The notes: a model not told the origin generated them from the letters alone. Numbered from the stretch's first letter, positions 36,701 through 45,763 are shown. The stretch: DNA of 64,000 nt from Hufsiella ginkgonis (GCF_009834915.1 NZ_WVHS01000001.1:124001-188000), one strand, 5' to 3'. Numbers and translations are program-made.

Positions 36701-36977
36701 TGTCTTCCGCGAGTGCGGTGATCACATTATTGCCGATACTGCCGAATTTATTATGGGGATTACGGTAAACTTTAAAATTGTAGCCGTCAAAACGGTTTAG
36801 CCCGCCCCGGGTGCCAAACCACATAAAGCCTTTACTGTCTTGCAGGATGGTCACCACGGCGTTATGTGCCAATCCGTCGTCGACCTGGTAGCGCTTAAAA
36901 TAATACTGGCCGTTACACACGGAGGCAACAAACTGGAACAACAGGCTTAGGTAAGCGAAATAATAGGCCGGGCGCAT
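33792..36977 (-). CDS. Propeller-type sensor histidine kinase of a split hybrid two-component system
   Basis: Sensor of 1061 residues. Signal peptide or N-terminal anchor, then two seven-bladed propellers built from Reg_prop repeats (GFMWFGTRGGLNRFDG, MLWIATGTGIFMY, NLWIGTEDAGVNKLD, AMWFATAGEGLIRL), a Y_Y_Y domain (about 690-765), one transmembrane helix (about 779-800), HisKA with His836 in ITHEIQTPLTL and HATPase_c ending in [12 protein letters not shown]. In hybrid systems the receiver and AraC domains follow on the same chain; here a TAA stop ends the protein just before the separate regulator gene. The periplasmic propellers probably sense an oligosaccharide from the PUL 2 substrate. Confidence 0.94.
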   Translation of the reverse strand: MRPAYYFAYLSLLFQFVASVCNGQYYFKRYQVDDGLAHNAVVTILQDSKGFMWFGTRGGLNRFDGYNFKVYRNPHNKFGSIGNNVITALAEDKAGMLWIATGTGIFMYNPFSEAVSPLEIAPASYISHLVIDQENNVWFLANYSLYKYDQRQKKIENLHIGASCLAIDRKMNIWMGDNDGVVSTYHPGNRSLFNIRVIGKDIPGNMRSISKIYPLSGGEVLVGCFKLGLKSYNVKTGAIKSLPLRNSENTEIYVRDITAGSDREYWIATESGIFVYDMVTGKCRNLRKRTGDPYSLGDNAVYAICRDNQGSMWAGTYFGGVNYYSRENARFEKYYPVKGINSISGEAVRAICPDNNGNLWIGTEDAGVNKLDPRTGQFTVYSATGRPGDISYHNIHGLLALDNQLFIGPFFHGMDIMDMRTGKVTDHFKFIGDKSDNVSDFIHHFYLTRDSTLLVGTAYQGSGLFAYNRTRKVFSRITQIPYNSYVFNILEDSKGNIWTSSSSRGAFYYNPGNGRSGNMRFGDKVKGKTVNEASVQYIFEDSSHAMWFATAGEGLIRLSPDWKTMKKFSTVNGLPSNVLFCIQEDNSKRLWISSLKGLICFDLRTGKCKTYTQSNGLLTDQFNYSSAYKDPSGKMYFGSVKGMIAFDPAEFDQKDSSPPTYITGFQLNNKELVPGMKDSPLNRSILYTDTLVLAHDQNNFSIEFAALNYSSTRVTRYKYIMQGVEKYWTYLNTNRNAYFTDLSPGEYTFMVRAESNVGSWSGRERRFFIRILPPFWQTYTAYIVYLVLLGTCIYVSIRYYHRQLERKNLNRLQLFEYEKRKEIYEAKIEFFTNITHEIQTPLTLIVGPAQRLLKKSEELPGIRSSLQMLYKNAIRLTELTSQLLDFRRTEMNQFGLNFVNVDIANLLKEQIAVFDQEAKKDLISLNLELPESRVVCFVDREAFVKICSNLLSNAVKYADTTVTVSLMPPTDRNEVFSIRFRNDGKGIPGEFKDRIFEPFFRLRGSEKAGTGLGLSLAQSLTQLHKGSLTLISGDPDRIIFELTLPVRQEVEFNLGSWKKRL

Positions 36978-37141
36978 AACTGGTCAACCCAAATATAGAT
37001 AAAAAGGAAGGTTACGGTCTGGATAAGTCGTTGTTCACATTTAGTTTGAGACAAAACGGCAAAGGGTTGAATAAATAATACCGTTGCGGGTCTGTTTCTT
37101 TGTTCCTGCTAACCAATGATTCCGGATCATAAAAACGATAA

Positions 37142-37894
37142 ATGAACATTAAAAAGAACTGCCTGGCATCGATCGTTGCGATGCTTTTCATCGCTGCGGC
37201 TAACCTGGCTGCGGCGCAAAACAATACCCTCACCGCTAAAGAAAAGAAAGATGGCTGGCAACTGCTTTTCGACGGAAAAACCACCACCGGCTGGCGGGGC
37301 GCCAAAATGGCTGCTTTCCCTGCGGCAGCCAAAGGATGGATCGTGAAAGACGGCTTGCTGACCATCCAGGCCTCCGGTGGAGCAGAATCGCAAAATGCGG
37401 GCGATATCGTTACACTTGGCGAATACAGCGCATTCGAGCTGGTATTTGATTTCAAACTGACCAGGGGCGCTAACAGCGGCGTTAAATATTTTGTAACGCT
37501 CAAAGAAAATTCCGGTGCTTCCGCGATAGGCTTAGAATACCAGGTACTGGATGACGAGGTACATCCCGACGCTAAACTGGGCCGTGACGGGAACCGTACG
37601 CTGGCATCGCTTTATGACCTCAAGACATCGGCCAAAGCAGGAGCGACCCGGCCGATCGGCGAATGGAATACCGGTAAAGTGATCGTGTACCCTAACAACC
37701 ATGTTGAACATTGGCTGAACGGTGTAAAAGTGCTTGAATATGAGCGCAAATCGCCGGAATACCGCGAATTGGTGAAAATCAGCAAATATAAGACGTGGCA
37801 GGATTTCGGGGAAGCCGACCAGGGCCATATCCTGCTGCAGGACCATGGCAATGAAGTGAGCTATCGCAACATCAAAATCAGGACATTAAAATAA
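37142..37894 (+). CDS. DUF1080 / 3-keto-disaccharide hydrolase family protein
   Basis: Exported protein of 250 residues with signal peptide (MNIKKNCLASIVAMLFIAAANLAAAQ) and a single concanavalin-like beta-sandwich domain. Family marks are GWQLLFDGKTTTGWRG, AAKGWIVKDGLLTI, FDFKLTRGANSGVKYFV, GLEYQVLDDEVHPDAK and ILLQDHGNEVSYRNIKI. Some members of this family hydrolyse 3-keto-glucosides or 3-keto-disaccharides; others may be carbohydrate-binding. No partner 3-dehydrogenase is seen in the window. It is the first gene of PUL 2, divergent from the sensor kinase, and is followed after seven bases by the glycosidase. Confidence 0.9.
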   Translation: MNIKKNCLASIVAMLFIAAANLAAAQNNTLTAKEKKDGWQLLFDGKTTTGWRGAKMAAFPAAAKGWIVKDGLLTIQASGGAESQNAGDIVTLGEYSAFELVFDFKLTRGANSGVKYFVTLKENSGASAIGLEYQVLDDEVHPDAKLGRDGNRTLASLYDLKTSAKAGATRPIGEWNTGKVIVYPNNHVEHWLNGVKVLEYERKSPEYRELVKISKYKTWQDFGEADQGHILLQDHGNEVSYRNIKIRTLK

Positions 37895-37901
37895 CAACTT
37901 C

Positions 37902-38960
37902 ATGAAATATCGTTTTTTAACACTTCTTTTATTGATCTCTTCGGCATGCGCGGCTCAACGCTGGACTGCCGAAAAAGCGAACACATGGTATAAGTCTCAG
38001 CCCTGGTATTGCGGGGCTAACTTTCAGCCGAGTACGGCTATCAATCAACTGGAGATGTTCCAGGCGGCCACCTTCGATGCAGCCACCATCGATAAGGAAT
38101 TAGGCATGGCAGAAGCGCTGGGTATGAATGCGATGCGTGTATACCTGCATCATGTAGCCTATACTTCTGATAAAACCGGGTTTAAAAAGCGGCTCGACAA
38201 CTACCTGGCTATCTCGAAAAAACACGGCATCAAAACCATCCTCGTGTTCTTTGACGATTGCTGGAACGATGAATATAAAGCAGGTAAACAGCCTGAACCT
38301 AAATCGGGCATACACAACAGCGGCTGGGTACGCGACCCCGGAACAGCCATACGCAACAATCCCGACAGCCTGAAAATGCTGGAAGGGTATGTAAAGGATA
38401 TCTTAAACACGCACAAGAACGATAAGCGCGTATTGCTTTGGGACCTGTATAACGAGCCCGGGAACAGCCAGTATTTTGATGAAAGCATGCCGCTGCTCAA
38501 ATCGGTGTTCGCCTGGGCCAGGGAAGTGAAGCCTTCACAACCGGTGTCGTCCGGCGTGTGGAACTGGGGACCTAAGTTCGCAAACCTCAATAAGTTCCAG
38601 CTGGAAAACTCTGACGTGATCACCTACCATCATTATGGCAAACCAGAAGAACATCAGAAGAAGATAGACGAGTACAAGGCGCTGGGCAGACCCATGCTTT
38701 GCACGGAATATATGGCCAGGAAGAACGGAAGCACTTTCCAGGCCATCCTGCCGCTACTGAAGCGCGAGAATATCGCTGCCATTAACTGGGGATTCGTGGC
38801 CGGCAAAACCAATACTATTTTTGCCTGGTCATCACCGATGCCGGGAGTGAAGGAGCCCGAATTATGGTTCCATGATATCTACAGGAAAGACGGCTCCGCC
38901 TTTAACGATGAGGAAGTGAAAAGTATTAAGCAGTTCACCGGGAAAAGTAAGAGAGACTGA
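37902..38960 (+). CDS. Clan GH-A glycoside hydrolase, GH5-like
   Basis: Exported (beta/alpha)8 glycosidase of 352 residues with signal peptide (MKYRFLTLLLLISSACA, where a lipobox-like LISSAC gives a possible lipoprotein anchor). The acid/base is Glu185 in LYNEPGN and the nucleophile Glu269 in LCTEYM; INWGFVAGKTNT after strand 8 completes the GH5-like pattern. Other marks are GMNAMRVYLHH and KTILVFFDDCWND. It could be an endo-acting glucanase, mannanase or xylanase-like enzyme; family and substrate are not decidable by eye. It is co-transcribed with the DUF1080 gene, and a hairpin follows at 39015. Confidence 0.85.
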   Translation: MKYRFLTLLLLISSACAAQRWTAEKANTWYKSQPWYCGANFQPSTAINQLEMFQAATFDAATIDKELGMAEALGMNAMRVYLHHVAYTSDKTGFKKRLDNYLAISKKHGIKTILVFFDDCWNDEYKAGKQPEPKSGIHNSGWVRDPGTAIRNNPDSLKMLEGYVKDILNTHKNDKRVLLWDLYNEPGNSQYFDESMPLLKSVFAWAREVKPSQPVSSGVWNWGPKFANLNKFQLENSDVITYHHYGKPEEHQKKIDEYKALGRPMLCTEYMARKNGSTFQAILPLLKRENIAAINWGFVAGKTNTIFAWSSPMPGVKEPELWFHDIYRKDGSAFNDEEVKSIKQFTGKSKRD

Positions 38961-39014
38961 ATTAAGTTTTATTGGTGGTTAGAAAGCGCTATGATTTGGT
39001 TAGTTAGCGCAAGG

Positions 39015-39035
39015 AGCTGTTCCGAAAGAACAGCT
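39015..39035 (+). terminator. Hairpin after the PUL 2 enzyme genes
   Basis: AGCTGTTC and GAACAGCT form a perfect 8-bp stem around a 5-nt loop, followed by the pyrimidine-rich TTCCTGCTTTACC. It lies 54 bases after the glycosidase stop and 165 bases before the SusC start. It may terminate or attenuate, so enzymes and transporter are probably expressed at different levels. Confidence 0.6.
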
Positions 39036-39199
39036 TTCCTGCTTTACCACGCCAAGCCATAATTGAGAAATAACGGCAAAAACTTGAACATTTTATGCAA
39101 CCGGGGTTCGCTTACTTTGGCGTGCACCAACTAAGCCAATTACTAACCGGGCTCCCTGGGCCTCCAATTATAATTTCTAACAATTAATTAGCCACTTAA

Positions 39200-42100
39200 A
39201 TGGAAAAACTTCTACTTGACATCAGGCAGCATGATTCTTTGCCAGGCAAACTCAGGCGCCGGATCAGACAACTACTTTTATTATTCGCCCTGTTATCCGC
39301 TGCCGCGAGCGCCGGCGCTCAATCAACCGAACCGATCACCATCAACGGCGTGGTGAAGGACCAGGACGGGCAGGAGGTCATCGGCGCCAGCATTAAAGTT
39401 GATGGAACCGCCAACGCAGTTTCTTCGAATGCCAACGGCCTATTCAAGATCGTTGCACCATCTAACGGTATCCTCGTTATATCGTATCTCGGGTATGAAA
39501 CGGTACGCATCCCGGTAAATGGCCGCCAGGCGATCGCCGTAGAGATGAAAGCCACCACCAGCCAGCTCGATGAAGTAGTGGTAGTGGGTTACGGAACGAT
39601 GGAAAAAAAGGACCTGACCGGTTCCATTACCCAGATTAAAGCCACCAAACTGGAGAAGGAGGCGCCGCGTTCGGTGCAGGACTTGCTTCGCGGGAACGCA
39701 CCGGGGCTTAACATCGGTCAAACAAATGGCCCCAAGGCAAGCGCCAGCCTGGAAGTACGTGGCCAGCGGTCGCTCAAAGCCAATAACGAACCCATGGTGG
39801 TACTGGACGGGGTGGTTTTTTTCGGTGAGCTTTCCGAGATCAACCCGATGGACATCGAAACCATCGACGTGCTGAAAGACGCTTCATCGGCCGCTATTTT
39901 CGGCGCAAGATCGGCGAACGGCGTATTGATGATCACCACTAAAAAAGGGAAGACGGAAAAACCGACGATCCGCTTCAGCGCCAATAACAGCCTGGCTACC
40001 ATGGGCGCCAACCGGGAAGTTTACGGGCCTTCGGAATACCTGCAGTACCGGCAGGACCTGCTGAACAGCGGTACGCGGTACGCTACCCCCGCGAAATACG
40101 TATTGCCTACACCGGAAAACCTGGCGAAATATGGCATTACCTATGCGCAATGGAAGGCATATGACGCTACCCCTGGCGCCGGTACCGACGAGGAGATCTG
40201 GCTACAGCGCCTGGGTTTGTTCGAAAGAGAAATTGAAAACTACAAAGCAGGAAGGACGTTCGACTGGTACGACTATTCGTTCCGGAACGGATATAACCAG
40301 GATTATAACATCAGTACCTCCGGAAGAACACCGAGCTCATCGATCAATTACTACTTGTCTTTCGGCGCACTCAAAAATGAGGGCGTTATCGACGGGGATA
40401 ATTACCGGGCATACCGTGCCAATTTTAAACTGGACGCCAAGGTGACCAATTGGTTAACCTCCGGCATCAATATTAATTTCCAGGACCGTTCCGACGGCAA
40501 TTTCGCTACAGATTGGGGCGGCCAGATCATCAATAACTCGCCGTTTTCCTCGCCTTACCTGCCCGACGGTACGCTCGATCGTCGCCCTATGAACTCCTCT
40601 TTGAACCAGGGCGTCAATACCGCCTATACTAACCAGTTCAGGAAACTCGATAAAGGTTACACGGTGCTGAACCCCGTCGTCAGCCAAAATGTTAAGCTGC
40701 CGCTGGGGATCACCTACACGATGAACTTCTCGCCGCGGCTGCAGTGGTTTAACGACCGCTATCACGAATCGTCCGCAAATCCCGACTGGACAGACAACGG
40801 CCGCGTGAACCGCACAGATGCCAAGAATTTCGATTGGCAGATCGACAATATCTTGAAATGGAACAAGACGTTCGCCGAGAAGCATAAGATAGACGTGACC
40901 TTGCTGCAGAATGCGGAAGAACACCGCACCTGGAGCTCCACGATCACGGCAACGGACTTCACCCCGACCGATGCATTGGGTTACCACAACGTGGGCGCGG
41001 CTAATATGGCGAAATCGACCATCAGCAGTAACGATACTCACAGTACCGGCGACGCACTGCTGGCCCGTGTATTCTACGGTTTCGATAACCGCTACATGGT
41101 TACAACCTCGGTGCGCCGCGATGGTTACTCGGCATTCGGATCCTCTAACCCACGCGCAACGTTTGCCTCCGCAGCGGTTGCCTGGAATTTTACCAACGAG
41201 AAATTCTTCCATTGGACGCCAATGAATTATGGTAAGCTGAGCGTTTCCTACGGCCAGAACGGTAACCGGTCTATCGGTATTTACCAGGCACTGTCAAACC
41301 TCACCACCGGTTCAGGTAAATATGCCTATGTGCAGTCGAACGGCACGGTTTACGAGTTGTCGCAGCTGTATGTCGACCGCATGTCTAACCTCAACCTGAA
41401 ATGGGAGGCGACATCGGCGTGGAACGCCCGGCTCGACTTCGGCTTCTTCGACAGCCGGATCACCGGTAGTGTTGAGGCCTATCACATGCCGACCACCGAC
41501 CTGCTCATGGACCAAACCCTTCCAGACCTGACAGGTTTCAGCGTAGTGACCAGTAACCTGGGCGAAGTGGTGAACCGCGGCGTTGAACTGTCGCTGAGCA
41601 CACGCAACCTCGACCACAAGAACTTCGCATGGTCAAGCACCTTCGGCCTTTCGGCGAACCGGAACCAGATCAAGCACTTGTACTATAACTACCAGGATGT
41701 GCTCGACGCCTCGGGCAACGTAGTTGGATCCAGGGAAATGGACGATATTTCCAATGGCTGGTTCATCGGGCGTGATATCGGTTCCATCTGGACTTATAAG
41801 ACGATCGGCATCTGGCAAAAAGGGGAAGAAGACCAGGCGAAACGTTACGGGCAGATCCCCGGCGACGCGAAGGTGCAGGACGTGAACGACGACGGAAAGC
41901 TCGACAATTTGGATAAGCAATTCCTCGGTTATACCACGCCGCGTTTCCGCCTCAACCTCCGGAATGATTTTACGGTCCTTAAAAACCTCGACCTGTCAAT
42001 AAACATGTATTCCTATCTCGGTCATAAATCCGCTACCACCGATTACCTGAATAACCTGGGTGCGAATACCGAGCGGACTAATTCTTACGTGCGCAGCTAC

Positions 42101-42388
42101 TGGACGCCTGAAAATCCGTCAGGCACGTTTGCCAGGCCGAACTCTACTAACCCGCAGAACGTATCGCCGCCGCTTATGCTAAGCAAATCGTTCGTCCGGC
42201 TGGATAATGTGAGCCTATCTTATACGGTGCCCGCGCATATTACCAAACGCCTGGACATCAGCCAGCTTCGCATCAGCGGCGCCATTCGCAACGTAACTGA
42301 ATACAGCCCTGATTGGTATAACTGGGACCCTGAATTAACCGGTCCGCTCCCGCGTACCTTCTCCCTCGGCCTCAACGTAACCTTTTAA
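39200..42388 (+). CDS. SusC/RagA-like TonB-dependent outer-membrane transporter (PUL 2)
   Basis: Full-length SusC homologue of 1062 residues. An unusually long charged N-terminus (about 22 residues) precedes the signal core LLLLFALLSAAASAGAQ. Then come a CarboxypepD_reg domain (about 45-130, INGVVKDQDGQEVIGASIKV), a TonB-box-like DEVVVVGYGT, the plug domain with VLKDASSAAIFGARSANGV, and a beta barrel ending in PRTFSLGLNVTF, the C-terminal aromatic expected for BAM recognition. It imports oligosaccharide produced by the upstream glycosidase. The SusD partner follows after 16 bases. Confidence 0.96.
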   Translation: MEKLLLDIRQHDSLPGKLRRRIRQLLLLFALLSAAASAGAQSTEPITINGVVKDQDGQEVIGASIKVDGTANAVSSNANGLFKIVAPSNGILVISYLGYETVRIPVNGRQAIAVEMKATTSQLDEVVVVGYGTMEKKDLTGSITQIKATKLEKEAPRSVQDLLRGNAPGLNIGQTNGPKASASLEVRGQRSLKANNEPMVVLDGVVFFGELSEINPMDIETIDVLKDASSAAIFGARSANGVLMITTKKGKTEKPTIRFSANNSLATMGANREVYGPSEYLQYRQDLLNSGTRYATPAKYVLPTPENLAKYGITYAQWKAYDATPGAGTDEEIWLQRLGLFEREIENYKAGRTFDWYDYSFRNGYNQDYNISTSGRTPSSSINYYLSFGALKNEGVIDGDNYRAYRANFKLDAKVTNWLTSGININFQDRSDGNFATDWGGQIINNSPFSSPYLPDGTLDRRPMNSSLNQGVNTAYTNQFRKLDKGYTVLNPVVSQNVKLPLGITYTMNFSPRLQWFNDRYHESSANPDWTDNGRVNRTDAKNFDWQIDNILKWNKTFAEKHKIDVTLLQNAEEHRTWSSTITATDFTPTDALGYHNVGAANMAKSTISSNDTHSTGDALLARVFYGFDNRYMVTTSVRRDGYSAFGSSNPRATFASAAVAWNFTNEKFFHWTPMNYGKLSVSYGQNGNRSIGIYQALSNLTTGSGKYAYVQSNGTVYELSQLYVDRMSNLNLKWEATSAWNARLDFGFFDSRITGSVEAYHMPTTDLLMDQTLPDLTGFSVVTSNLGEVVNRGVELSLSTRNLDHKNFAWSSTFGLSANRNQIKHLYYNYQDVLDASGNVVGSREMDDISNGWFIGRDIGSIWTYKTIGIWQKGEEDQAKRYGQIPGDAKVQDVNDDGKLDNLDKQFLGYTTPRFRLNLRNDFTVLKNLDLSINMYSYLGHKSATTDYLNNLGANTERTNSYVRSYWTPENPSGTFARPNSTNPQNVSPPLMLSKSFVRLDNVSLSYTVPAHITKRLDISQLRISGAIRNVTEYSPDWYNWDPELTGPLPRTFSLGLNVTF

Positions 42389-42404
42389 CACCCAAACGAC
42401 AGAA

Positions 42405-44312
42405 ATGAAATCTACATATAACAAAGCAGCACGGGCAATCGCGCTAACCGCAGCGATGAGCTTTTCCTTCAGCTGTAAGGAGGAATTTTTAAAGCCAGAT
42501 CCGCTCTCGTTTTACGAACCTACCAATACTTTCACCACTAAAGCGGGACTCCAGGCGGCCATTACCGCAAACATCCGCAACATGCGGTACATCTGGTATG
42601 GCGAAGCAAGCCCCCTGCTTACCGAGAACCTGTTCTCTGACGTAGCCGTAGAAGGCACCACCGATAAATCGGGACCAGCGCAGGATATCAACCAGCTGGT
42701 GACTCCCACATCGGATAATAATAACGACAACACCAATAAGATCAGCTGGTTCTGGTATGAAGGCTATAAAGGCATCAAGTACGCCAATTCGATCATCTCT
42801 AACATCGACCGCGTAGAAGGGCTCGACGCTAAGGTACGCAACCAGATGCTGGGTGCGGCATATTTCCAACGGGCGTTCCGCTACTACTTCATGGTGTTCC
42901 AGTTCGGTGATATTCCGTTCCTGACCAAAGAAGTGAATACGCCCAAGTTCAACTATAAGTCGACCAAACGATCGGTGATCATCGCCAAGATGATCTCGGA
43001 CCTGGAATTTGCAGTTCAGAACGTTCCGGCGGCCGTTGATTATGGCGATGTGAACAAAGCTGCCTGTCAGCATTTATTGGTCAAATTTTACCTCGCCGCG
43101 GGTAATTTCGATAAAGCCATCGAAGTAGCCAATGCCGTGATCACCGGCTCAGGATATTCCCTGATGCAGAGTAATTTCGGTACGTTCGTTAACCCGGCTC
43201 CCGCGGTGCACCCCATCACCCGGAATGTGATCTGGGATTTACACCGTCCGCAGAACAAATCAATTCCCGCCAATAAGGAGACGATCTTTAACGCGATCAG
43301 CCGGGAGGATTTTATTAACAGCCGTTTAGACCTGGCCACCATGCGGGCAGCCACGCCGTTCCTTTCCGGCACATCCAACCAGTTGGTGAACACCCCCACC
43401 GGGCGCAGCGGAATGAGCTACAGCTACACCGCTACCAACGGCAAGATCGACCTTCGGAAAACGTATGGACGCGGCATCGGGCGCTCGCGCCCCACCTGGT
43501 ATGCCACTAACGGGGTATGGGACGATCCGAACGATCTTCGTCACAGCTCGGCTAACGGTAACTGGGTGCGGATGGAAGACCTGGTTTATAACAACCCATC
43601 CCTGCAGACCGCCAACGACACCTGGTATGGCAAACCCCTGGTGAAATTCAGCCCTACCACAGGCAAGCCGCTGGTTAACGACACTATACGCTGCTGGTTC
43701 GACTGGCCGCATTATAAGCTCTTTATCGAGTCGCCGCGTGCGGAAACCGTCGACAATTACAGTGGCGGAGCCGCAGATTGGTATATCTACCGCCTGGCGG
43801 AGACCTACCTGCTTCGTGCTGAAGCTAATTTCTGGAAAGGGAATCTTGCCGCTGCGGCCGACGATGTAAACGCCGTTCGCCGCCGCGCGGGATGTACCAG
43901 GCTTTATACCGCTGCTACCATAAACGCCGGCGCCATCATGGATGAACGTGCCCGTGAGCTTACTTTCGAGGAGCTGCGTCACGTAGAATTGTCCCGTGTG
44001 TCGTATATCTTTGCGCTGACCAGGAAAACCGACGAGTTTGGAAAAAGCTACACTGAACAGGGCCTTCCCCAGTCGAGCTATTGGTATGAGCGGGTGATGA
44101 AATATAACAATTTCTACAACAAGGGCGTGAAAACGACTTATGGCGCTACGTTCACGATCAGCCCGTACCACCTGTTCTGGCCCGTGCCGCAAAAAGACAT
44201 CGACGCCAACCGCCTGGCGGTGATCAACCAGAACTTCGGCTATACCGGCTACGCCAAAAATGTGGTTCCAAACCAGACACTTGAAGAAGCGCTGGAAAAT
44301 GAAAACAACTAA
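42405..44312 (+). CDS. SusD/RagB-like glycan-binding lipoprotein (PUL 2)
   Basis: Surface lipoprotein of 635 residues, slightly longer than the two SusD proteins of PUL 1. The lipobox is in ALTAAMSFSFSCKEE (Cys about residue 25). SusD marks: AAYFQRAFRYYFMVFQFGDIPF, YRLAETYLLRAEANFWKGN and ARELTFEELRHVELSRVSYIF. It ends with a polar tail after the usual C-terminal region (NQNFGYTGYAKNVVPNQTLEE), atypical for the family, which more often ends in NPGY or NPGW. It closes the PUL 2 SusCD unit, followed by a strong terminator. Confidence 0.95.
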   Translation: MKSTYNKAARAIALTAAMSFSFSCKEEFLKPDPLSFYEPTNTFTTKAGLQAAITANIRNMRYIWYGEASPLLTENLFSDVAVEGTTDKSGPAQDINQLVTPTSDNNNDNTNKISWFWYEGYKGIKYANSIISNIDRVEGLDAKVRNQMLGAAYFQRAFRYYFMVFQFGDIPFLTKEVNTPKFNYKSTKRSVIIAKMISDLEFAVQNVPAAVDYGDVNKAACQHLLVKFYLAAGNFDKAIEVANAVITGSGYSLMQSNFGTFVNPAPAVHPITRNVIWDLHRPQNKSIPANKETIFNAISREDFINSRLDLATMRAATPFLSGTSNQLVNTPTGRSGMSYSYTATNGKIDLRKTYGRGIGRSRPTWYATNGVWDDPNDLRHSSANGNWVRMEDLVYNNPSLQTANDTWYGKPLVKFSPTTGKPLVNDTIRCWFDWPHYKLFIESPRAETVDNYSGGAADWYIYRLAETYLLRAEANFWKGNLAAAADDVNAVRRRAGCTRLYTAATINAGAIMDERARELTFEELRHVELSRVSYIFALTRKTDEFGKSYTEQGLPQSSYWYERVMKYNNFYNKGVKTTYGATFTISPYHLFWPVPQKDIDANRLAVINQNFGYTGYAKNVVPNQTLEEALENENN

Positions 44313-44382
44313 CGATTAGTATACACCCGCATAGTTCTTAAACTCCTCCGCGAACTGCGGAATGTTAAATAAGATCTCTTAA

Positions 44383-44418
44383 CCCCTGGACGCTTGCAAA
44401 ACGCTCCAGGGGGTTTTT
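44383..44418 (+). terminator. Rho-independent terminator of the PUL 2 SusCD unit
   Basis: CCCCTGGA and TCCAGGGG make an 8-bp GC-rich stem with a 14-nt loop, followed by G and five T. It lies 70 bases after the SusD stop. Confidence 0.88.
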
Positions 44419-44808
44419 ATATCCCCCGCATATCCCCCGCCCAATATATACAAGATGATCGACAGCGGGGCATTCTTAGCCCGGCGCGACAGGGAATTTG
44501 CCCGGCCCCTAAGAGAGTCGAACAGGAACAAACTGGTCTTACATTATATAAACCAAAAAACCAGTTATGTATAACCCATGCCGGCACGGGCGCAAAAAAG
44601 GAAAAGCCGACTGCAATTAACACGAACGGGTTACGCGGCCTGGGGTGCGGCTTACAGGGATGCCGCAAAAAAACCACCGAACAAGAATGCCTGGTTGACC
44701 TTGACTGGCTCTTTAACGTACGCGGCGATAAAAAACAGCCGGCAAGTACCGGAACCCGATCGATCCGAAGTGGGAAAGTATGAAGTACTTCCGGGCGGGC
44801 GGGCTTGT
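44419..44808. other. Intergenic stretch with no supported gene
   Basis: Between the PUL 2 terminator and the 3' end of the YihY-type gene. Open frames exist on both strands (for example plus 44394-44783) but they are rich in Arg, Pro and Gly, lack family similarity and start sites, and overlap the terminator. I see no RNA gene in it. It may be decayed coding DNA. Confidence 0.5.
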
Positions 44809-45666
44809 TTAGCCAGGCTTCGCGGCTTCGGCCCATGCTTTGGTAAAGGCGGCGCCGAAGTATAGGATCAGCGAAGTATAGAACATGAACAGGAGCAGCA
44901 GCACAAACGCGGCGCCTGTTCCAAAAAGCATGTTCACATTGCTTTGTATCAGCAATATGCGTAATACGAATTTCCCGGCGGTGAATAGCGCGCCTGTGAA
45001 TAATCCGCCGGCGATTACCGTCGGCCACCCAAGCTTTTCTGCCGGCAGCATCCGGAAAAGCAGGGCGAACCAGGCGCCGGTAACCGCTATGGAGAACACG
45101 TTATTCAGCACACCGTCAAGATAATCAGCCACCCAGGGGAGCATTTGCCGGGTGATTTCACCCAGGTACGACTGCACGGCTTCTGCTACGAGTGCGGCGC
45201 TGAAGAGGAACGAGGTGACCATAATAACCAGTACTCCACGCCACCGCACCATTAGCTTCTCTTTCCAGGATAGCTTCCGGATGACGCTGATCTTCCATAA
45301 CTCGTGGATAGAATCCTGGATAATGCGAAAAAGGTTGGTGGCCACAAATGTCAGCAATACGATCACCAGTAAGCCGATGTACCAGGAGCTTGCCAGGTCG
45401 CGAAAGGCGCGTAGCGTGTCTATCACCTGCCGGGTACTGCTTACGCCGATGGTTTGAGATAACCGGGAAAAGATTTGCCGGTGTATATTCCCGGTGTATA
45501 AAAACCCGACCGAGCGGCTGATCACGATGAGTATGGGCGGCAGCGCAAAGGTGGTGAAAAACGCGGTAGCCGCCGCCATGCAGAGCGGGTCTGCTTCTGC
45601 GAAAATTGCACAAGCGCCGCGAATGGCCCTGAAGAACTGTCTGATAAGCGTTTTTCGTTGCTTCAT
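44809..45666 (-). CDS. YihY/BrkB-family inner-membrane protein
   Basis: Polytopic membrane protein of about 285 residues (start ATG 45666, MKQRKTLIRQFFRAI). The YihY pattern is clear: an amphipathic N-terminal helix, AEADPLCMAAATAFFTTFALPPIL, and six transmembrane helices, with LFRMLPAEKLGWPTVIAGGLFTGALFTAGKFVL before the last two. The role of the family is unsettled; it was once misannotated as ribonuclease BN. The frame extends to 45696 but the extra ten residues are unlikely to be used. It is divergent from the EamA transporter gene with 97 bases between the starts. Confidence 0.9.
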   Translation of the reverse strand: MKQRKTLIRQFFRAIRGACAIFAEADPLCMAAATAFFTTFALPPILIVISRSVGFLYTGNIHRQIFSRLSQTIGVSSTRQVIDTLRAFRDLASSWYIGLLVIVLLTFVATNLFRIIQDSIHELWKISVIRKLSWKEKLMVRWRGVLVIMVTSFLFSAALVAEAVQSYLGEITRQMLPWVADYLDGVLNNVFSIAVTGAWFALLFRMLPAEKLGWPTVIAGGLFTGALFTAGKFVLRILLIQSNVNMLFGTGAAFVLLLLFMFYTSLILYFGAAFTKAWAEAAKPG

Positions 45667-45763
45667 ATACCGGCAATAAGGCCACGAAGGCAACAACAGG
45701 GTTGATGAATAGTTTAAAACAACCTGAACTCATCCTTATTTGCTATTTTCGCGGCTCGGACAG

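Noticed and set aside
40454-41212. 252-codon open frame antisense to the PUL 2 SusC gene
   Set aside because: It is a shadow of the barrel-coding region with no signal or motif.
44500-44530. Short stretch with GTCGAAC reminiscent of a tRNA T-arm or attachment site
   Set aside because: No acceptor or anticodon arm can be folded around it and no integrase is nearby.
44394-44783. 129-codon open frame on the plus strand after PUL 2
   Set aside because: It overlaps the terminator, has Arg/Gly/Pro-rich composition, no recognisable domain and an unsupported start.
44417-45028. 203-codon open frame on the minus strand
   Set aside because: It runs in another frame through the end of the YihY-type gene, where the real frame has clear membrane helices.
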